Shown here in pieces: positions 26,300 to 34,728 of a DNA stretch of 45,149 nucleotides. A program made the translations under genes and the position numbers. The DNA comes from Flavobacteriaceae bacterium TMED81 (lineage in GTDB: Bacteria > Bacteroidota > Bacteroidia > Flavobacteriales > Flavobacteriaceae). Positions within the stretch are counted from its first letter, which is position 1. Each line of letters begins with the position of its first letter. A model generated the notes under the pieces. That model was not told where the DNA came from, did not search any database, and was given only the letters and a program-made list of their open reading frames with translations. Location: contig NHEI02000036.1 in assembly GCA_002171575.2 (NCBI GenBank), forward strand, positions 1 through 45,149, read 5' to 3'.

Positions 26300-26323
26300 G
26301 TTTATATGTGTTTACCCTCTTAC
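26289..26323 (-). promoter_or_regulatory. alternative stem competing with the lrp-ppc terminator
   Basis: Perfect 10-bp inverted repeat: GTAAGAGGGT (26323-26314 on the minus strand, overlapping the lrp TAA) with ACCCTCTTAC (26298-26289). The second arm is the same segment that forms the 5' half of the terminator, so the two hairpins exclude each other. This could be an antiterminator controlling read-through into ppc, or a coincidence of overlapping repeats. Confidence 0.45.
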
Positions 26324-26799
26324 AGTTCTTGGAAAATGGTATGCATCAAGCGTTTTTTATCATTTATACTTTCTTCTAACGAAATCATGGTTTCTGTACG
26401 CAAAATTCCATCGATATCGTCAATCGAGAAAATAATTTCTTTGGCATGCTCCGTACTTTTCGCACGGACCTTGCAATAGATGTTAAACTTTCCAGTCGTG
26501 ATGTGCGCTACCGTAACATTCGGAATTTCGGAAAGACGCTCCAAAACATATTTTGTCTGGTGGGTCTTCTCTAGATAAATCCCGATATAAGCAATAAACG
26601 AATAGCCCAATTTTTTGTAGTCCAGCGTCAAGGATGAACCCTTGATAATCCCTGCATCTTCCATTTTCTTTACACGAACGTGAACAGTTCCCGCTGAAAT
26701 CAAGAGCTTTTTGGCAATGTCGGTAAAAGGGGTGCGCATGTTATCGATCAGAATGTCAAGGATTTGATGATCGGTTTCGTCCAATTTTATGTTATTCAT
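26320..26799 (-). CDS. Lrp/AsnC-family transcriptional regulator
   Basis: 159 aa. N-terminal winged helix-turn-helix (about 5-60: DHQILDILIDNMRTPFTDIAKKLLISAGTVHVRVKKMEDAGII) and C-terminal RAM/ACT-like ligand domain (about 70-150: VAHITTGKFNIYCKVRA). Close relatives are strongly conserved in flavobacteria. The family usually senses amino acids and forms octamers; the effector here is unknown. TTTATTTG (7 of 8 match) 13 nt upstream of the ATG is a likely promoter. ppc lies downstream on the same strand. Confidence 0.92.
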   Translation of the reverse strand: MNNIKLDETDHQILDILIDNMRTPFTDIAKKLLISAGTVHVRVKKMEDAGIIKGSSLTLDYKKLGYSFIAYIGIYLEKTHQTKYVLERLSEIPNVTVAHITTGKFNIYCKVRAKSTEHAKEIIFSIDDIDGILRTETMISLEESINDKKRLMHTIFQEL

Positions 26800-26874
26800 A
26801 TTATTTTTTTTGCAAATAAAGTAAAAATTCTTTGAATTATATGTATCCTAAACGCTATTTTATTGTAAATCGTA

Positions 26875-27954
26875 TTATAAATCCAACGTATTCAACACAT
26901 TTTGTGCGGATTCTTCGATTTTAAAGTCAATCCTGTTTAATTTGTCACAATTGGGTTCGATATGACCATGGCAATGCGATAAATCCCCGGCAGCAGCAAA
27001 AACCGCTTGAAAAGCGATGGAGTCGTTTTGTAAAACCTCTTGATACTGCAGCCCAACATCCCCTCTTTGCTGACTGCCTTTTTCCATAAAACTTACATCT
27101 CGCAAAAGAAAGTCGAAAAAGATCTTTTGATTCTCTGGGATTGAGTGATACACCGACAAGTTCCCAAAACTAGAGCTGGCAATGGCTTCAAGCGCCAATA
27201 CATAGGCGTAAAACACATATTCTCGAGTTTGCTCACGGCTGTAGTCGTCCGGGTGGTGTCCCGCTTCGATCAACAGCGTTGGAACGCCCGCAGACTGAAA
27301 GGCATCCCCTACGCAGTTGGGGTTAAAACTGTCGTCAAAACGCCCAATTTGCGATCCGATCAACGGCTGGAGTCCTTCGAAGATGGTACTTACCAACTGT
27401 GCAGCCAAGGTTCGACACGAATTATAATTTCGATCTTGATCAAAAGCGGGAGCCAATAAGGATACTGTGGCTGGTTTGCCATTTACGCCAAATATCGTAC
27501 GCTGATCGTGTAGATTAAACGCAAAATCAGGTGAGAATTGATCAAATTCCTCACGCAACACACGACTTTCGATCTGACTCAAGTCTATCGCGTCTCGGTT
27601 TAAATCCACTTGATTGGCGTTTACACGCGTATACGCCTTTGCTCCATCGGGGTTGAGAATGGGAATAATGGAAAGCTGAAGATTATCGAGCCAAACCGGG
27701 TTGGTATTGAGGAAACGAAGGAGATCAAACAAGCTTTTTGTTGTTGTGGACTCATTTCCGTGCATTTGCGAACACATCAGCACCTTGGTGCTCCCTGTAC
27801 CCATACGAATGCGGTAAATGGGCAAACCTGACGTGCTATGACCAATTATCGAGTGATTGTAATCGTACATCAAGGGCTCAATATGGGTATTGGTAATATA
27901 TCGACCCGCTAATTTGGATTCTACGACAGACAAATATGGTGGAAATGGATTCAT
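26875..27954 (-). CDS. M14-family zinc carboxypeptidase-like protein
   Basis: Metallopeptidase-like protein of about 359 aa. The zinc-binding HxxE motif is in QMHGNEST, the third zinc His lies in FNLHDQR, and the catalytic Glu region is LIEAGHHPDDY. Conserved NPDGAKAYTRVNANQVDLNRDA is the M14 substrate-binding stretch. No signal peptide is visible, so it may act in the cytoplasm on peptides or amino-acylated substrates. ATG 27954 was chosen because an exact promoter match (27971-27978) lies between it and the longer open reading start at 27990. Confidence 0.88.
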   Translation of the reverse strand: MNPFPPYLSVVESKLAGRYITNTHIEPLMYDYNHSIIGHSTSGLPIYRIRMGTGSTKVLMCSQMHGNESTTTKSLFDLLRFLNTNPVWLDNLQLSIIPILNPDGAKAYTRVNANQVDLNRDAIDLSQIESRVLREEFDQFSPDFAFNLHDQRTIFGVNGKPATVSLLAPAFDQDRNYNSCRTLAAQLVSTIFEGLQPLIGSQIGRFDDSFNPNCVGDAFQSAGVPTLLIEAGHHPDDYSREQTREYVFYAYVLALEAIASSSFGNLSVYHSIPENQKIFFDFLLRDVSFMEKGSQQRGDVGLQYQEVLQNDSIAFQAVFAAAGDLSHCHGHIEPNCDKLNRIDFKIEESAQNVLNTLDL

Positions 27955-27970
27955 ACACAATTCTCGTTTG

Positions 27971-27978
27971 CAAATGTA
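27971..27978 (-). promoter_or_regulatory. predicted promoter of the M14 peptidase gene
   Basis: Minus-strand TACATTTG is an exact TAnnTTTG match followed by C. It lies 16 nt upstream of ATG 27954 and sets the gene start. Confidence 0.55.
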
Positions 27979-27991
27979 AACAGAATACAAG

Positions 27992-28224
27992 TTACAAAAG
28001 TAAACTCTCGATTGTTACATTTGTATAAGATTTGAATGAAAATGAACCCTTACATATTACAATTGTATAATATTTCATTAAAATAATATATAATTGCCTA
28101 TTTATTAGGGAGTTATATAAATAATGTGAAGTAAAAATTGAAGTTTGTATACTTGATATTGTATCAAAATAAAATGTATATTTACATGGTTCTAATTAAA
28201 ATCACATGTAATTTACATTTGTAA
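27992..28224. promoter_or_regulatory. cluster of TTAC-N4-GTAA/GTAT dyads (candidate operators)
   Basis: In the AT-rich divergent gap between the M14 peptidase and the XRE regulator, four similar dyads occur: TTACAAAAGTAA (27992-28003), TTACATTTGTAT (28015-28026), TTACAATTGTAT (28057-28068) and TTACATTTGTAA (28213-28224). The last overlaps the regulator's own -7 element and ends 1 nt before its ATG, a position suited to autorepression. Because TACATTTG is also the promoter consensus, part of the similarity may reflect promoters rather than operators. Confidence 0.4.
28214..28221 (+). promoter_or_regulatory. predicted promoter of the XRE regulator
   Basis: TACATTTG, an exact TAnnTTTG match, followed by 4 nt and the ATG at 28226, predicting a leaderless mRNA. 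Confidence 0.55.
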
Positions 28225-28225
28225 C

Positions 28226-28633
28226 ATGGAAGAAATTGTCAAACGGATTGCGCAAATTTTGGAAGAACAACAGCTGAGCTCTTCTGCTTTTGCAGACACC
28301 ATAGGCGTACAGCGGTCTTCCATTTCGCATGTCTTGTCCGGACGAAACAAACCCAGCTTGGAGTTTATCCGAAAGACAGTTCGTGCGTTTCCCGCCTACT
28401 CTACCGATTGGTTGTTGTTTGGCAAATCATCTGAATCCCCAGTCACCTACCCAGAACCCATTGAGCAGGCATCACCTTCAACAGTTCAAGATATTGCTTT
28501 TACAGATAATCCCACGACAGAGGAAAGTCCAAAAGTACCCGCTTCAACTTCCAACTCACAAGCTGGAATCGACAAGATTGTCTTGCTGTATAAAGATGGG
28601 CGTTTTACTGAGTACATCCCCAAAAATGATTAA
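28226..28633 (+). CDS. small XRE-type helix-turn-helix regulator
   Basis: 135 aa. The N-terminal HTH_3 domain (about 3-65) contains SSSAFADTIGVQRSSISHVLSGRNKPSLEFI, the classic Cro/C1 helix pair, then STDWLLFG. A Pro/Ser/Thr-rich linker (about 70-112) follows, and a short C-terminal motif KIVLLYKDGRFTEYIP that I recall as recurring in flavobacterial members. Targets are unknown; the repeated dyads upstream suggest autoregulation. The stop lies just before the promoter of the next gene. Confidence 0.88.
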   Translation: MEEIVKRIAQILEEQQLSSSAFADTIGVQRSSISHVLSGRNKPSLEFIRKTVRAFPAYSTDWLLFGKSSESPVTYPEPIEQASPSTVQDIAFTDNPTTEESPKVPASTSNSQAGIDKIVLLYKDGRFTEYIPKND

Positions 28634-28638
28634 TTTTG
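28631..28638 (+). promoter_or_regulatory. predicted promoter of the small lipoprotein gene
   Basis: TAATTTTG is an exact TAnnTTTG match overlapping the XRE stop codon, 15 nt upstream of ATG 28654. It rules against the longer open start at 28636. Confidence 0.5.
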
Positions 28639-28653
28639 TGGTTAAAATCTGCT

Positions 28654-29034
28654 ATGCGTCAGTTTTGCCGTTTTATAATCATCTTGATTCTCTTTACTGC
28701 TTGTTATCAAACTGAGCGGAATTGTAAACCCTTTCAAACTGGTTCATTCAGCTTTTACACGGTTGTTGATGGCGACACCCTTTCCAGCCGTTTTGTACGC
28801 AACGACTCCATCGAAATCGATTATTTCTTCGCCACTCCCGACACTGCCAACATCAGATGGGTCAGTGATTGCGAGTGTATTGTCACCAAACGAAACCCTC
28901 TCACCTTTCAAGAAGCCAAAGCCGTTCAAATGAAAATCCTATCTACATTTGAAGATGGCTATATCTTTGAATATAACCTAGTCGGCGACCGCTCCAATGT
29001 CCAACGCGGACGTGTGACGAGGGAGTTGGAGTAG
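28654..29034 (+). CDS. small lipoprotein of unknown function beside parC
   Basis: 126 aa. Lipoprotein signal MRQFCRFIIILILFTAC, with the lipidated Cys at residue 17. A short beta-rich domain follows, with FKTGSF-like CKPFQTGSFSFYTVVDGD, RWVSDCECIV and a C-terminal FEYNLVGDRSNVQRG. I recall flavobacterial homologues of this size labelled 'DNA topoisomerase IV', apparently copied from the neighbouring parC; nothing in the sequence supports topoisomerase activity. It ends 2 nt from the convergent parC stop. Confidence 0.8.
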   Translation: MRQFCRFIIILILFTACYQTERNCKPFQTGSFSFYTVVDGDTLSSRFVRNDSIEIDYFFATPDTANIRWVSDCECIVTKRNPLTFQEAKAVQMKILSTFEDGYIFEYNLVGDRSNVQRGRVTRELE

Positions 29035-29036
29035 TG

Positions 29037-31628
29037 TTATAATTCCAAACTGATTTGGGAGTTGCCTTCCTCATCTTGGTCAACCGTTTCGGGGTCTTCC
29101 ACTTCAATATCGGCAGGAGTTTCTTCCACAGGCTTTTCATAGGGCAAAGCTTCCAACACATTAAATTGCTTTACCTTGTCTGTGGTGACTTGGTTGCCGA
29201 GTGCTTTAATGCCTTTCACGGAAATAAAATCTTCAAATACAAGTCGCTGAGGGGGCTTGGAGTCTTTCCCTCTGGGCTTGGTAAAATCAATCTCAAACAC
29301 AGGTCTGTGATCCGTACTGATCAACTCCAGATGGTTTTGCTTACCTTCTTTGATAAAACTCTCTTCCCGATCGGCAGATTCAATGAGAAAACGCTTGCCA
29401 AAATAACGCTCCTTCGCACTGTCAAAATAGATTGCGGATATCGGTTTGGTCGGCTCCCATTTTTCTAAAATCAGCATATCCTCTGGAAAATGCATATTGA
29501 GGTCTGGAATACTGGTTTTGATCAATCCGGACTGTGTGGCAATCAACAAACGGTCATCCCCACGAAATGCCCCGACCAAGTCTCCGCGTCCATCGACATT
29601 TAGACGGCCTACCGTTTCATCAAACCAGATATCACGAGGTTTTAGGGTAGAAACCCCTTCTTCCTTCAATTCAATACGTTTTACGGTGTATTTTGAAACC
29701 GTATTTCCACGAACCCCTCTTGATTTGATATCCAAATCAGCAAAATCGAGATCCCATTTCAGTTTTTTAATACTCCCCGACTGTCGCAGTAAGACCGTTA
29801 CAATCTCGGCTTCCCCATTCGGGTTGGCAGAAAAGTAAAAGACTTTGGACTGGGCTTTTCCATTGGTCAGATCATAGGATTTGTCTCGAGTTACTCCAGT
29901 TACTGGGAACCGCTTCATATAGGTTGTACCCCCTCGTCCATCTCTGTAAATCATATTGTAGATGGTGCGGTCGTCTTTCTTTTTAAATACAGCCACATGA
30001 ATGATATTTTTTCCGATAAAGGTTTTGGACTCAACCTTGGTTACGGTCATCTTCCCATCCTCGGTAAAGACAATGATATCGTCGATATCGGCACAGTCGG
30101 TTACGTATTCATCCCTGCGGAGTGAAGTCCCCACAAAGCCCTCTTCTCTGTTGACATAGAGCTTGGTATTGCGAATCACGACTTTTTTGGCATCTACATC
30201 GTCAAACACACGAATTTCGGTTTTGCGCTCACGCCCTTTTCCATAGGTTTTTTTGAGATGCGTGAAATAACTGATCGCAAAGTCTGTCAAATTGGCGAGG
30301 TCATGCTTGACTTGCGCCAAATCAGCTTCTAAGGCATCGATACGCTGTTGGGCTTTGTCTAGATCAAATTTGGAAATGCGTTTGATACGGATTTCGGTCA
30401 AGCGAACCACATCGTCGTCATTGACCTCTCGCTTCAAATGACCGATATGCGGAGCCAAGCCCATGTGAATGGCTTGAATCACACCCTCCCAAGTTTCTTG
30501 CTCTTCGATATCTCGATAAATACGCTTTTCGATAAAGATGCGTTCAAGAGATACAAAGTGCCACTGCTCTTCGAGTTCAGCTTTTTTGACAAGGAGTTCT
30601 TGTTCCAAAATCGAAACGGTATTGTCTGTCGATCGACGTAACATCTCACTCACTCCGATAAAGAGGGGTTTGTTGTCCTCGATGATACAGCCTAAGGGAG
30701 AAATGGAAGTTTCACAAGTGGTAAATGCAAAAAGGGCATCAATGGTTTTATCTGGTGAAATGTTGGGTGGCAGGTGAATCAGAATTTCAACCTCAGCAGC
30801 GGTATTGTCTTCAATACGCTTGATCTTAATCTTTCCTTTATCGTTGGCCTTTAAGATCGAATCGATAAGCGATGAGGTTGTTGAGCTAAATGGAATTTGA
30901 CGAATCACCAAGGTGTTTTTGTCCAGTTGAGAGACTTTGGCACGCACACGAATTTTACCCCCTCGCAAACCATCATTATACTGTCCCACGTCCATCACGC
31001 CACCTGTTGGGAAATCGGGATGCAATTCAAATCGCTTTCCTTTTAGGTGCTTAATCGACGCATCGATCAATTCGATAAAGTTGTGTGGTAAAATTTTAGT
31101 TGAAAGTCCAACGGCAATGCCTTCCCCACCTTGTGCAAGCAGCAATGGAAATTTTACCGGGAGATGAATCGGCTCCTTTTTTCGTCCATCATACGACAAT
31201 TGCCATTGTGTGACTTTAGGGCTATAAACAACTTCAAGGGCGAATTTGGACAAGCGTGCCTCGATATATCGAGAGGCAGCAGCACTATCGCCAGTGAGGA
31301 TGTTTCCCCAGTTTCCTTGGGTGTCAATCAACAAGTCTTTTTGCCCGATTTGTACCATGGCATCAGAGATACTCGCATCTCCGTGTGGGTGGTATTGCAT
31401 GGTATGTCCAACGATATTGGCCACTTTGTTATAGCGCCCATCGTCCAACTCCCGCATCGAATGTAAAATCCGCCTTTGCACGGGCTTGAGTCCATCCGCT
31501 ATGGCAGGTACAGCACGCTCCAATATCACATAGGAAGCATAGTCCAAGAACCAATCCTTGTACATGCCCGTTACCTTGACTAAGGTGTCTTGCGTTTCGT
31601 CGTGATGTTCGTCCAAGTGTTCGTCCAT
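29037..31628 (-). CDS. parC: DNA topoisomerase IV subunit A
   Basis: Breakage-reunion subunit that decatenates replicated chromosomes. The winged-helix DNA-gate region has PVQRRILHSM and YHPHGDASI (the quinolone-target region, about 79-87). The catalytic Tyr121 is in AASRYIEARLS, and coiled-coil and C-terminal DNA-wrapping domains follow to residue 863. The N-terminus is acidic and His-rich (EHLDEHHDE). Pairing with parE and the sequence IGQKDLLIDTQGNWGN favour ParC over GyrA. The parE stop is 1 nt before its ATG, indicating co-expression of the two subunits. Confidence 0.93.
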   Translation of the reverse strand: MDEHLDEHHDETQDTLVKVTGMYKDWFLDYASYVILERAVPAIADGLKPVQRRILHSMRELDDGRYNKVANIVGHTMQYHPHGDASISDAMVQIGQKDLLIDTQGNWGNILTGDSAAASRYIEARLSKFALEVVYSPKVTQWQLSYDGRKKEPIHLPVKFPLLLAQGGEGIAVGLSTKILPHNFIELIDASIKHLKGKRFELHPDFPTGGVMDVGQYNDGLRGGKIRVRAKVSQLDKNTLVIRQIPFSSTTSSLIDSILKANDKGKIKIKRIEDNTAAEVEILIHLPPNISPDKTIDALFAFTTCETSISPLGCIIEDNKPLFIGVSEMLRRSTDNTVSILEQELLVKKAELEEQWHFVSLERIFIEKRIYRDIEEQETWEGVIQAIHMGLAPHIGHLKREVNDDDVVRLTEIRIKRISKFDLDKAQQRIDALEADLAQVKHDLANLTDFAISYFTHLKKTYGKGRERKTEIRVFDDVDAKKVVIRNTKLYVNREEGFVGTSLRRDEYVTDCADIDDIIVFTEDGKMTVTKVESKTFIGKNIIHVAVFKKKDDRTIYNMIYRDGRGGTTYMKRFPVTGVTRDKSYDLTNGKAQSKVFYFSANPNGEAEIVTVLLRQSGSIKKLKWDLDFADLDIKSRGVRGNTVSKYTVKRIELKEEGVSTLKPRDIWFDETVGRLNVDGRGDLVGAFRGDDRLLIATQSGLIKTSIPDLNMHFPEDMLILEKWEPTKPISAIYFDSAKERYFGKRFLIESADREESFIKEGKQNHLELISTDHRPVFEIDFTKPRGKDSKPPQRLVFEDFISVKGIKALGNQVTTDKVKQFNVLEALPYEKPVEETPADIEVEDPETVDQDEEGNSQISLEL

Positions 31629-31629
31629 G

Positions 31630-33483
31630 CTACTCCTCGACTTGATCGAGTTCTACTTTGAGATTATCAATAATAAATTCTTGACGTTTGGGTGTGTTTT
31701 TACCCATATAGAAAGACAACAACTCGTCAATACCCACTGCCCTGTCCAGCATCACCGGATCGAGTCGAATGTCCTCTCCAATAAAGTATTTGAATTCGTC
31801 TGGCGAAATCTCTCCCAAGCCCTTAAAACGGGTGATCTCGGGTTTTTGACCAAGTTTTTCCATGGCGTTGACTCGCTCTTGTTCTGAATAACAGTAAATC
31901 GTTTCTTTTTTGTTGCGCACTCGAAACAATGGAGTTTGTAAGATATAGAGATGTCCTTCTTTAATCAGCTCAGGAAAGAATTGTAAAAAAAAGGTGATCA
32001 ACAGCAAGCGGATATGCATCCCATCGACGTCGGCATCGGTGGCGATTACGATATTGTTGTACCGCAAGTCCTCCATGCTTTCTTCGATATTGAGGGCAGC
32101 TTGTAAAAGGTTAAACTCCTCGTTTTCATATACGATTTTCTTGCTCATCCCATAGGAATTCAGAGGTTTCCCTCGTAAGCTAAAGACCGCCTGAGTGTTC
32201 ACATCTCTCGATTTGGTAATCGATCCACTCGCCGAGTCACCTTCCGTGATAAACAGAGTTGATTCCAATCGTCTCTCTTTTTTTAGATCCCCAAGATGCA
32301 CGCGACAGTCCCGTAACTTTTTGTTGTGCAAACTCGCTTTTTTAGCGCGTTCTCGTGCCAGCTTTCGAATGCCCGAAAGCTCTTTTCTTTCCTTTTCGGC
32401 TTGGAGGATTTTGCGTTGAAGTTGCTCAGCCGTTGCGGTATTTTTATGAAGATAATTATCGAGTTGCGTTCCGATAAAATCATTGATATAGGCACGAACC
32501 GATGGTAAATCCCCTCCCATTTCCGTAGAACCGAGTTTGGTTTTGGTCTGGGATTCAAAAACGGGCTCCATTACCTTGATGCTAATCGCTGAAATGATCG
32601 ACTTGCGAATGTCTGATGCGTCAAAGTTTTTGCCATAATGCTCCCGTACCGTTTTTACGATGGCCTCTCGAAAAGCAGACTGATGCGTTCCGCCTTGGGT
32701 GGTGTGTTGTCCATTGACAAAAGAGTGGTATTCTTCGCTGTACTGGGTTTTGCTGTGTGTAATGGCCACTTCGATATCATTTCCGCGCAAATGAATGATG
32801 GGATACAACATATCCTCCGCATTGTTATTGTCTTGCAACAAATCTTTCAGACCATTATCTGATTTGTATTTTTCGCCATTAAAGACAATGGTTAAACCAG
32901 GATTTAAGTACACATAATACTTGAGCATACGCACAATGTACTCATGGCGATAACGATAGTGCTTAAAGATGCTTTCATCAGGCACAAAAGAAACGGAAGT
33001 TCCTTTGCGTTTGCTGCTCGGCTCTTGTGCGGGGTCTTCGACGAGCTCTCCTCGCTCAAATACAGCAATTTTAGATTGGTCATCTCGCACAGACTCCACC
33101 TTAAAATGGGTTGACAAGGCATTGACGGCTTTTGTTCCTACGCCGTTGAGTCCAACAGATTTTTTAAAGGCACGGGTATCGTATTTCCCACCAGTATTCA
33201 TACGGGAAACCACATCGACCACTTTGCCCAAGGGAATACCACGGCCATAGTCACGTACAGTTACCTGTCCTTCTTTGACAGAAATTTCTATGGTTTTACC
33301 CGCACCCATGACAAACTCATCGATACTGTTGTCGAGTACTTCTTTGAGCAAAATATAAATCCCATCATCGGCAGAAGAACCATCCCCAAGCTTTCCGATA
33401 TACATCCCTGGACGCATGCGGATATGCTCTTTCCAATCGAGCGAACGGATATTGTCTTCTGTGTATTGCGTGGTTTGTGGCAT
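31630..33483 (-). CDS. parE: DNA topoisomerase IV subunit B
   Basis: ATPase subunit. GHKL domain with RPGMYIG, EVLDNSIDE (the Mg/ATP Asn), DYGRGIPLG and GLNGVGTKAVNALS. The transducer Lys is in the QTKTKLGS segment. The TOPRIM domain follows with ITEGDSASG and IATDADVDGMHIR (metal-binding acidic residues), and a C-terminal KGLGEI region. 617 aa suits ParE; GyrB is usually a little longer. It is first of the parE-parC pair. Confidence 0.93.
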   Translation of the reverse strand: MPQTTQYTEDNIRSLDWKEHIRMRPGMYIGKLGDGSSADDGIYILLKEVLDNSIDEFVMGAGKTIEISVKEGQVTVRDYGRGIPLGKVVDVVSRMNTGGKYDTRAFKKSVGLNGVGTKAVNALSTHFKVESVRDDQSKIAVFERGELVEDPAQEPSSKRKGTSVSFVPDESIFKHYRYRHEYIVRMLKYYVYLNPGLTIVFNGEKYKSDNGLKDLLQDNNNAEDMLYPIIHLRGNDIEVAITHSKTQYSEEYHSFVNGQHTTQGGTHQSAFREAIVKTVREHYGKNFDASDIRKSIISAISIKVMEPVFESQTKTKLGSTEMGGDLPSVRAYINDFIGTQLDNYLHKNTATAEQLQRKILQAEKERKELSGIRKLARERAKKASLHNKKLRDCRVHLGDLKKERRLESTLFITEGDSASGSITKSRDVNTQAVFSLRGKPLNSYGMSKKIVYENEEFNLLQAALNIEESMEDLRYNNIVIATDADVDGMHIRLLLITFFLQFFPELIKEGHLYILQTPLFRVRNKKETIYCYSEQERVNAMEKLGQKPEITRFKGLGEISPDEFKYFIGEDIRLDPVMLDRAVGIDELLSFYMGKNTPKRQEFIIDNLKVELDQVEE

Positions 33484-33597
33484 GGTGGCTAATTTAAAAC
33501 TTCATCTTTACATATATGAGCGCAACCAGCGAAAGAAATTAACAATATCAAAGGGGGTTTTGTTGAAAATCATTTCTTCAAAAAATGTTAAATTTTA

Positions 33598-33612
33598 CGG
33601 CATTTAATGCCG
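33598..33612. promoter_or_regulatory. 15-bp palindrome upstream of the TlpA-like gene
   Basis: CGGCATTTAATGCCG, arms of 7 bp around one central base. It lies about where the -33 element of the predicted promoter (TACATTTA, 33629-33636) would be, so it could be a regulator binding site. The regulator is unknown. Confidence 0.4.
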
Positions 33613-33628
33613 ATGATTAAAACTTTAT

Positions 33629-33636
33629 TACATTTA
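33629..33636 (+). promoter_or_regulatory. predicted promoter of the TlpA-like gene
   Basis: TACATTTA matches TAnnTTTG at 7 of 8 positions and is followed by 4 nt and the ATG at 33641, the same spacing as several other genes here. Confidence 0.45.
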
Positions 33637-33640
33637 TAAA

Positions 33641-34108
33641 ATGAAACCCAATCTCCTACTTCCCGTCCTGTTATTTGTTGCACATTCGTTTGCCCAAACC
33701 ACAGAAGTGATTTCTTTAGACTATCCGCAACTCCAACCCCTGTTGCATCAAAACAGCGAAACCGTTCAGGTTGTCAACTTCTGGGCGACATGGTGCGCGC
33801 CTTGCATTAAGGAACTCCCCTATTTCGAGGAGCTCAACAAGCTAGAGGGTGTTGAAGTCTTACTGGTTAGCTTGGATTTTCCCAAGCACAAACAAAAACG
33901 ACTGATTCCCTTTGTCGAAAAACACAAACTCCAATCGAGAGTCGTTCACCTTTATGATGAAGACGAAAATTATTGGATCAATGAAATCAGTACCACTTGG
34001 AGTGGTGCTTTGCCCGCAACCTTGATCTATACCCAGAACCGACGCGGGTTTTATGAGCAGTCCTTTACCAAGGATGAATTGTTCAAAGAAGTCAAGTCTT
34101 ACTTTTAA
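33641..34108 (+). CDS. TlpA-like exported thioredoxin-fold protein
   Basis: 155 aa with a cleavable signal peptide (MKPNLLLPVLLFVAHSFAQ). The thioredoxin fold carries the active site NFWATWCAPCIKELP (redox pair CAPC) and a cis-Pro region around GALPATLIY. It is likely a periplasmic thiol reductase or oxidoreductase. It is followed 12 nt later by a second redoxin gene, and a DsbD-type electron donor is encoded about 3 kb downstream, which could keep it reduced. Confidence 0.88.
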   Translation: MKPNLLLPVLLFVAHSFAQTTEVISLDYPQLQPLLHQNSETVQVVNFWATWCAPCIKELPYFEELNKLEGVEVLLVSLDFPKHKQKRLIPFVEKHKLQSRVVHLYDEDENYWINEISTTWSGALPATLIYTQNRRGFYEQSFTKDELFKEVKSYF

Positions 34109-34120
34109 TTCAATAACATT

Positions 34121-34726
34121 ATGAAAATCATTTTATTCGCTTTTAGTTTATTATTCCTCTCAACACCGACTGACCTTGCAACCGGAGATGGTTACAAAAT
34201 TGGCGATGTTGCCACAGATTTTTCCTTACCCAATGTCGATGGCAAGATGGTGTCTTTGGCCGATTTTGAAGATGCCAAGGGCTTTATTGTCATTTTTACC
34301 TGCAATACCTGCCCCTATTCCGTGGCCTATGAGGATCGGATTATCGCTTTGGACAAGGCATATAAGTCAAAAGGGTACCCCGTGATAGCGATTAACCCCA
34401 ATGACCCAGCAGCCATAGACGGCGATGAACTGGTAGATATGAAAGTCCGTGCAACAGAAAAAGGTTTTACCTTTACCTATTTGCAAGATGTTGGGCAGCA
34501 AGTATATCCCCAATATGGCGCTACAAAAACTCCACATGTTTTTGTCTTACAAAAAGAAGGTGAGAACAATATCGTGCGCTATATCGGTGCGATCGATGAT
34601 AGCTCACGCAATACGAAAAAAGTCAAAAAACGCTATGTCGAACAAGCCGTTGATGCGCTCTTGACTGGGAAATCCCCAAGCATTACAACAACCAAGGCTA
34701 TCGGGTGTTCGATTAAAACGTTATAA
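34121..34726 (+). CDS. thioredoxin-like / redoxin family exported protein
   Basis: 201 aa with an N-terminal signal (MKIILFAFSLLFLSTPTDLA). The redoxin domain begins at GDVATDFSLPNVDGKMVSL. The active-site Cys pair is in FTCNTCPYS, the pattern of the PRX-like1 group rather than classical thioredoxin. The C-terminal part holds GATKTPHVFVL (cis-Pro region) and YIGAIDDSS. Probably co-transcribed with the preceding TlpA-like gene. The reductant and substrate are unknown. Confidence 0.87.
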   Translation: MKIILFAFSLLFLSTPTDLATGDGYKIGDVATDFSLPNVDGKMVSLADFEDAKGFIVIFTCNTCPYSVAYEDRIIALDKAYKSKGYPVIAINPNDPAAIDGDELVDMKVRATEKGFTFTYLQDVGQQVYPQYGATKTPHVFVLQKEGENNIVRYIGAIDDSSRNTKKVKKRYVEQAVDALLTGKSPSITTTKAIGCSIKTL

Positions 34727-34728
34727 CA

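Noticed and set aside
29037..33483. Assigning the pair as gyrase (gyrA/gyrB) instead of topoisomerase IV
   Set aside because: The adjacent B-then-A order, the 617-aa B subunit and the IGQKDLLIDTQGNWGN stretch fit Bacteroidota ParE/ParC better; a phylogeny would settle it.
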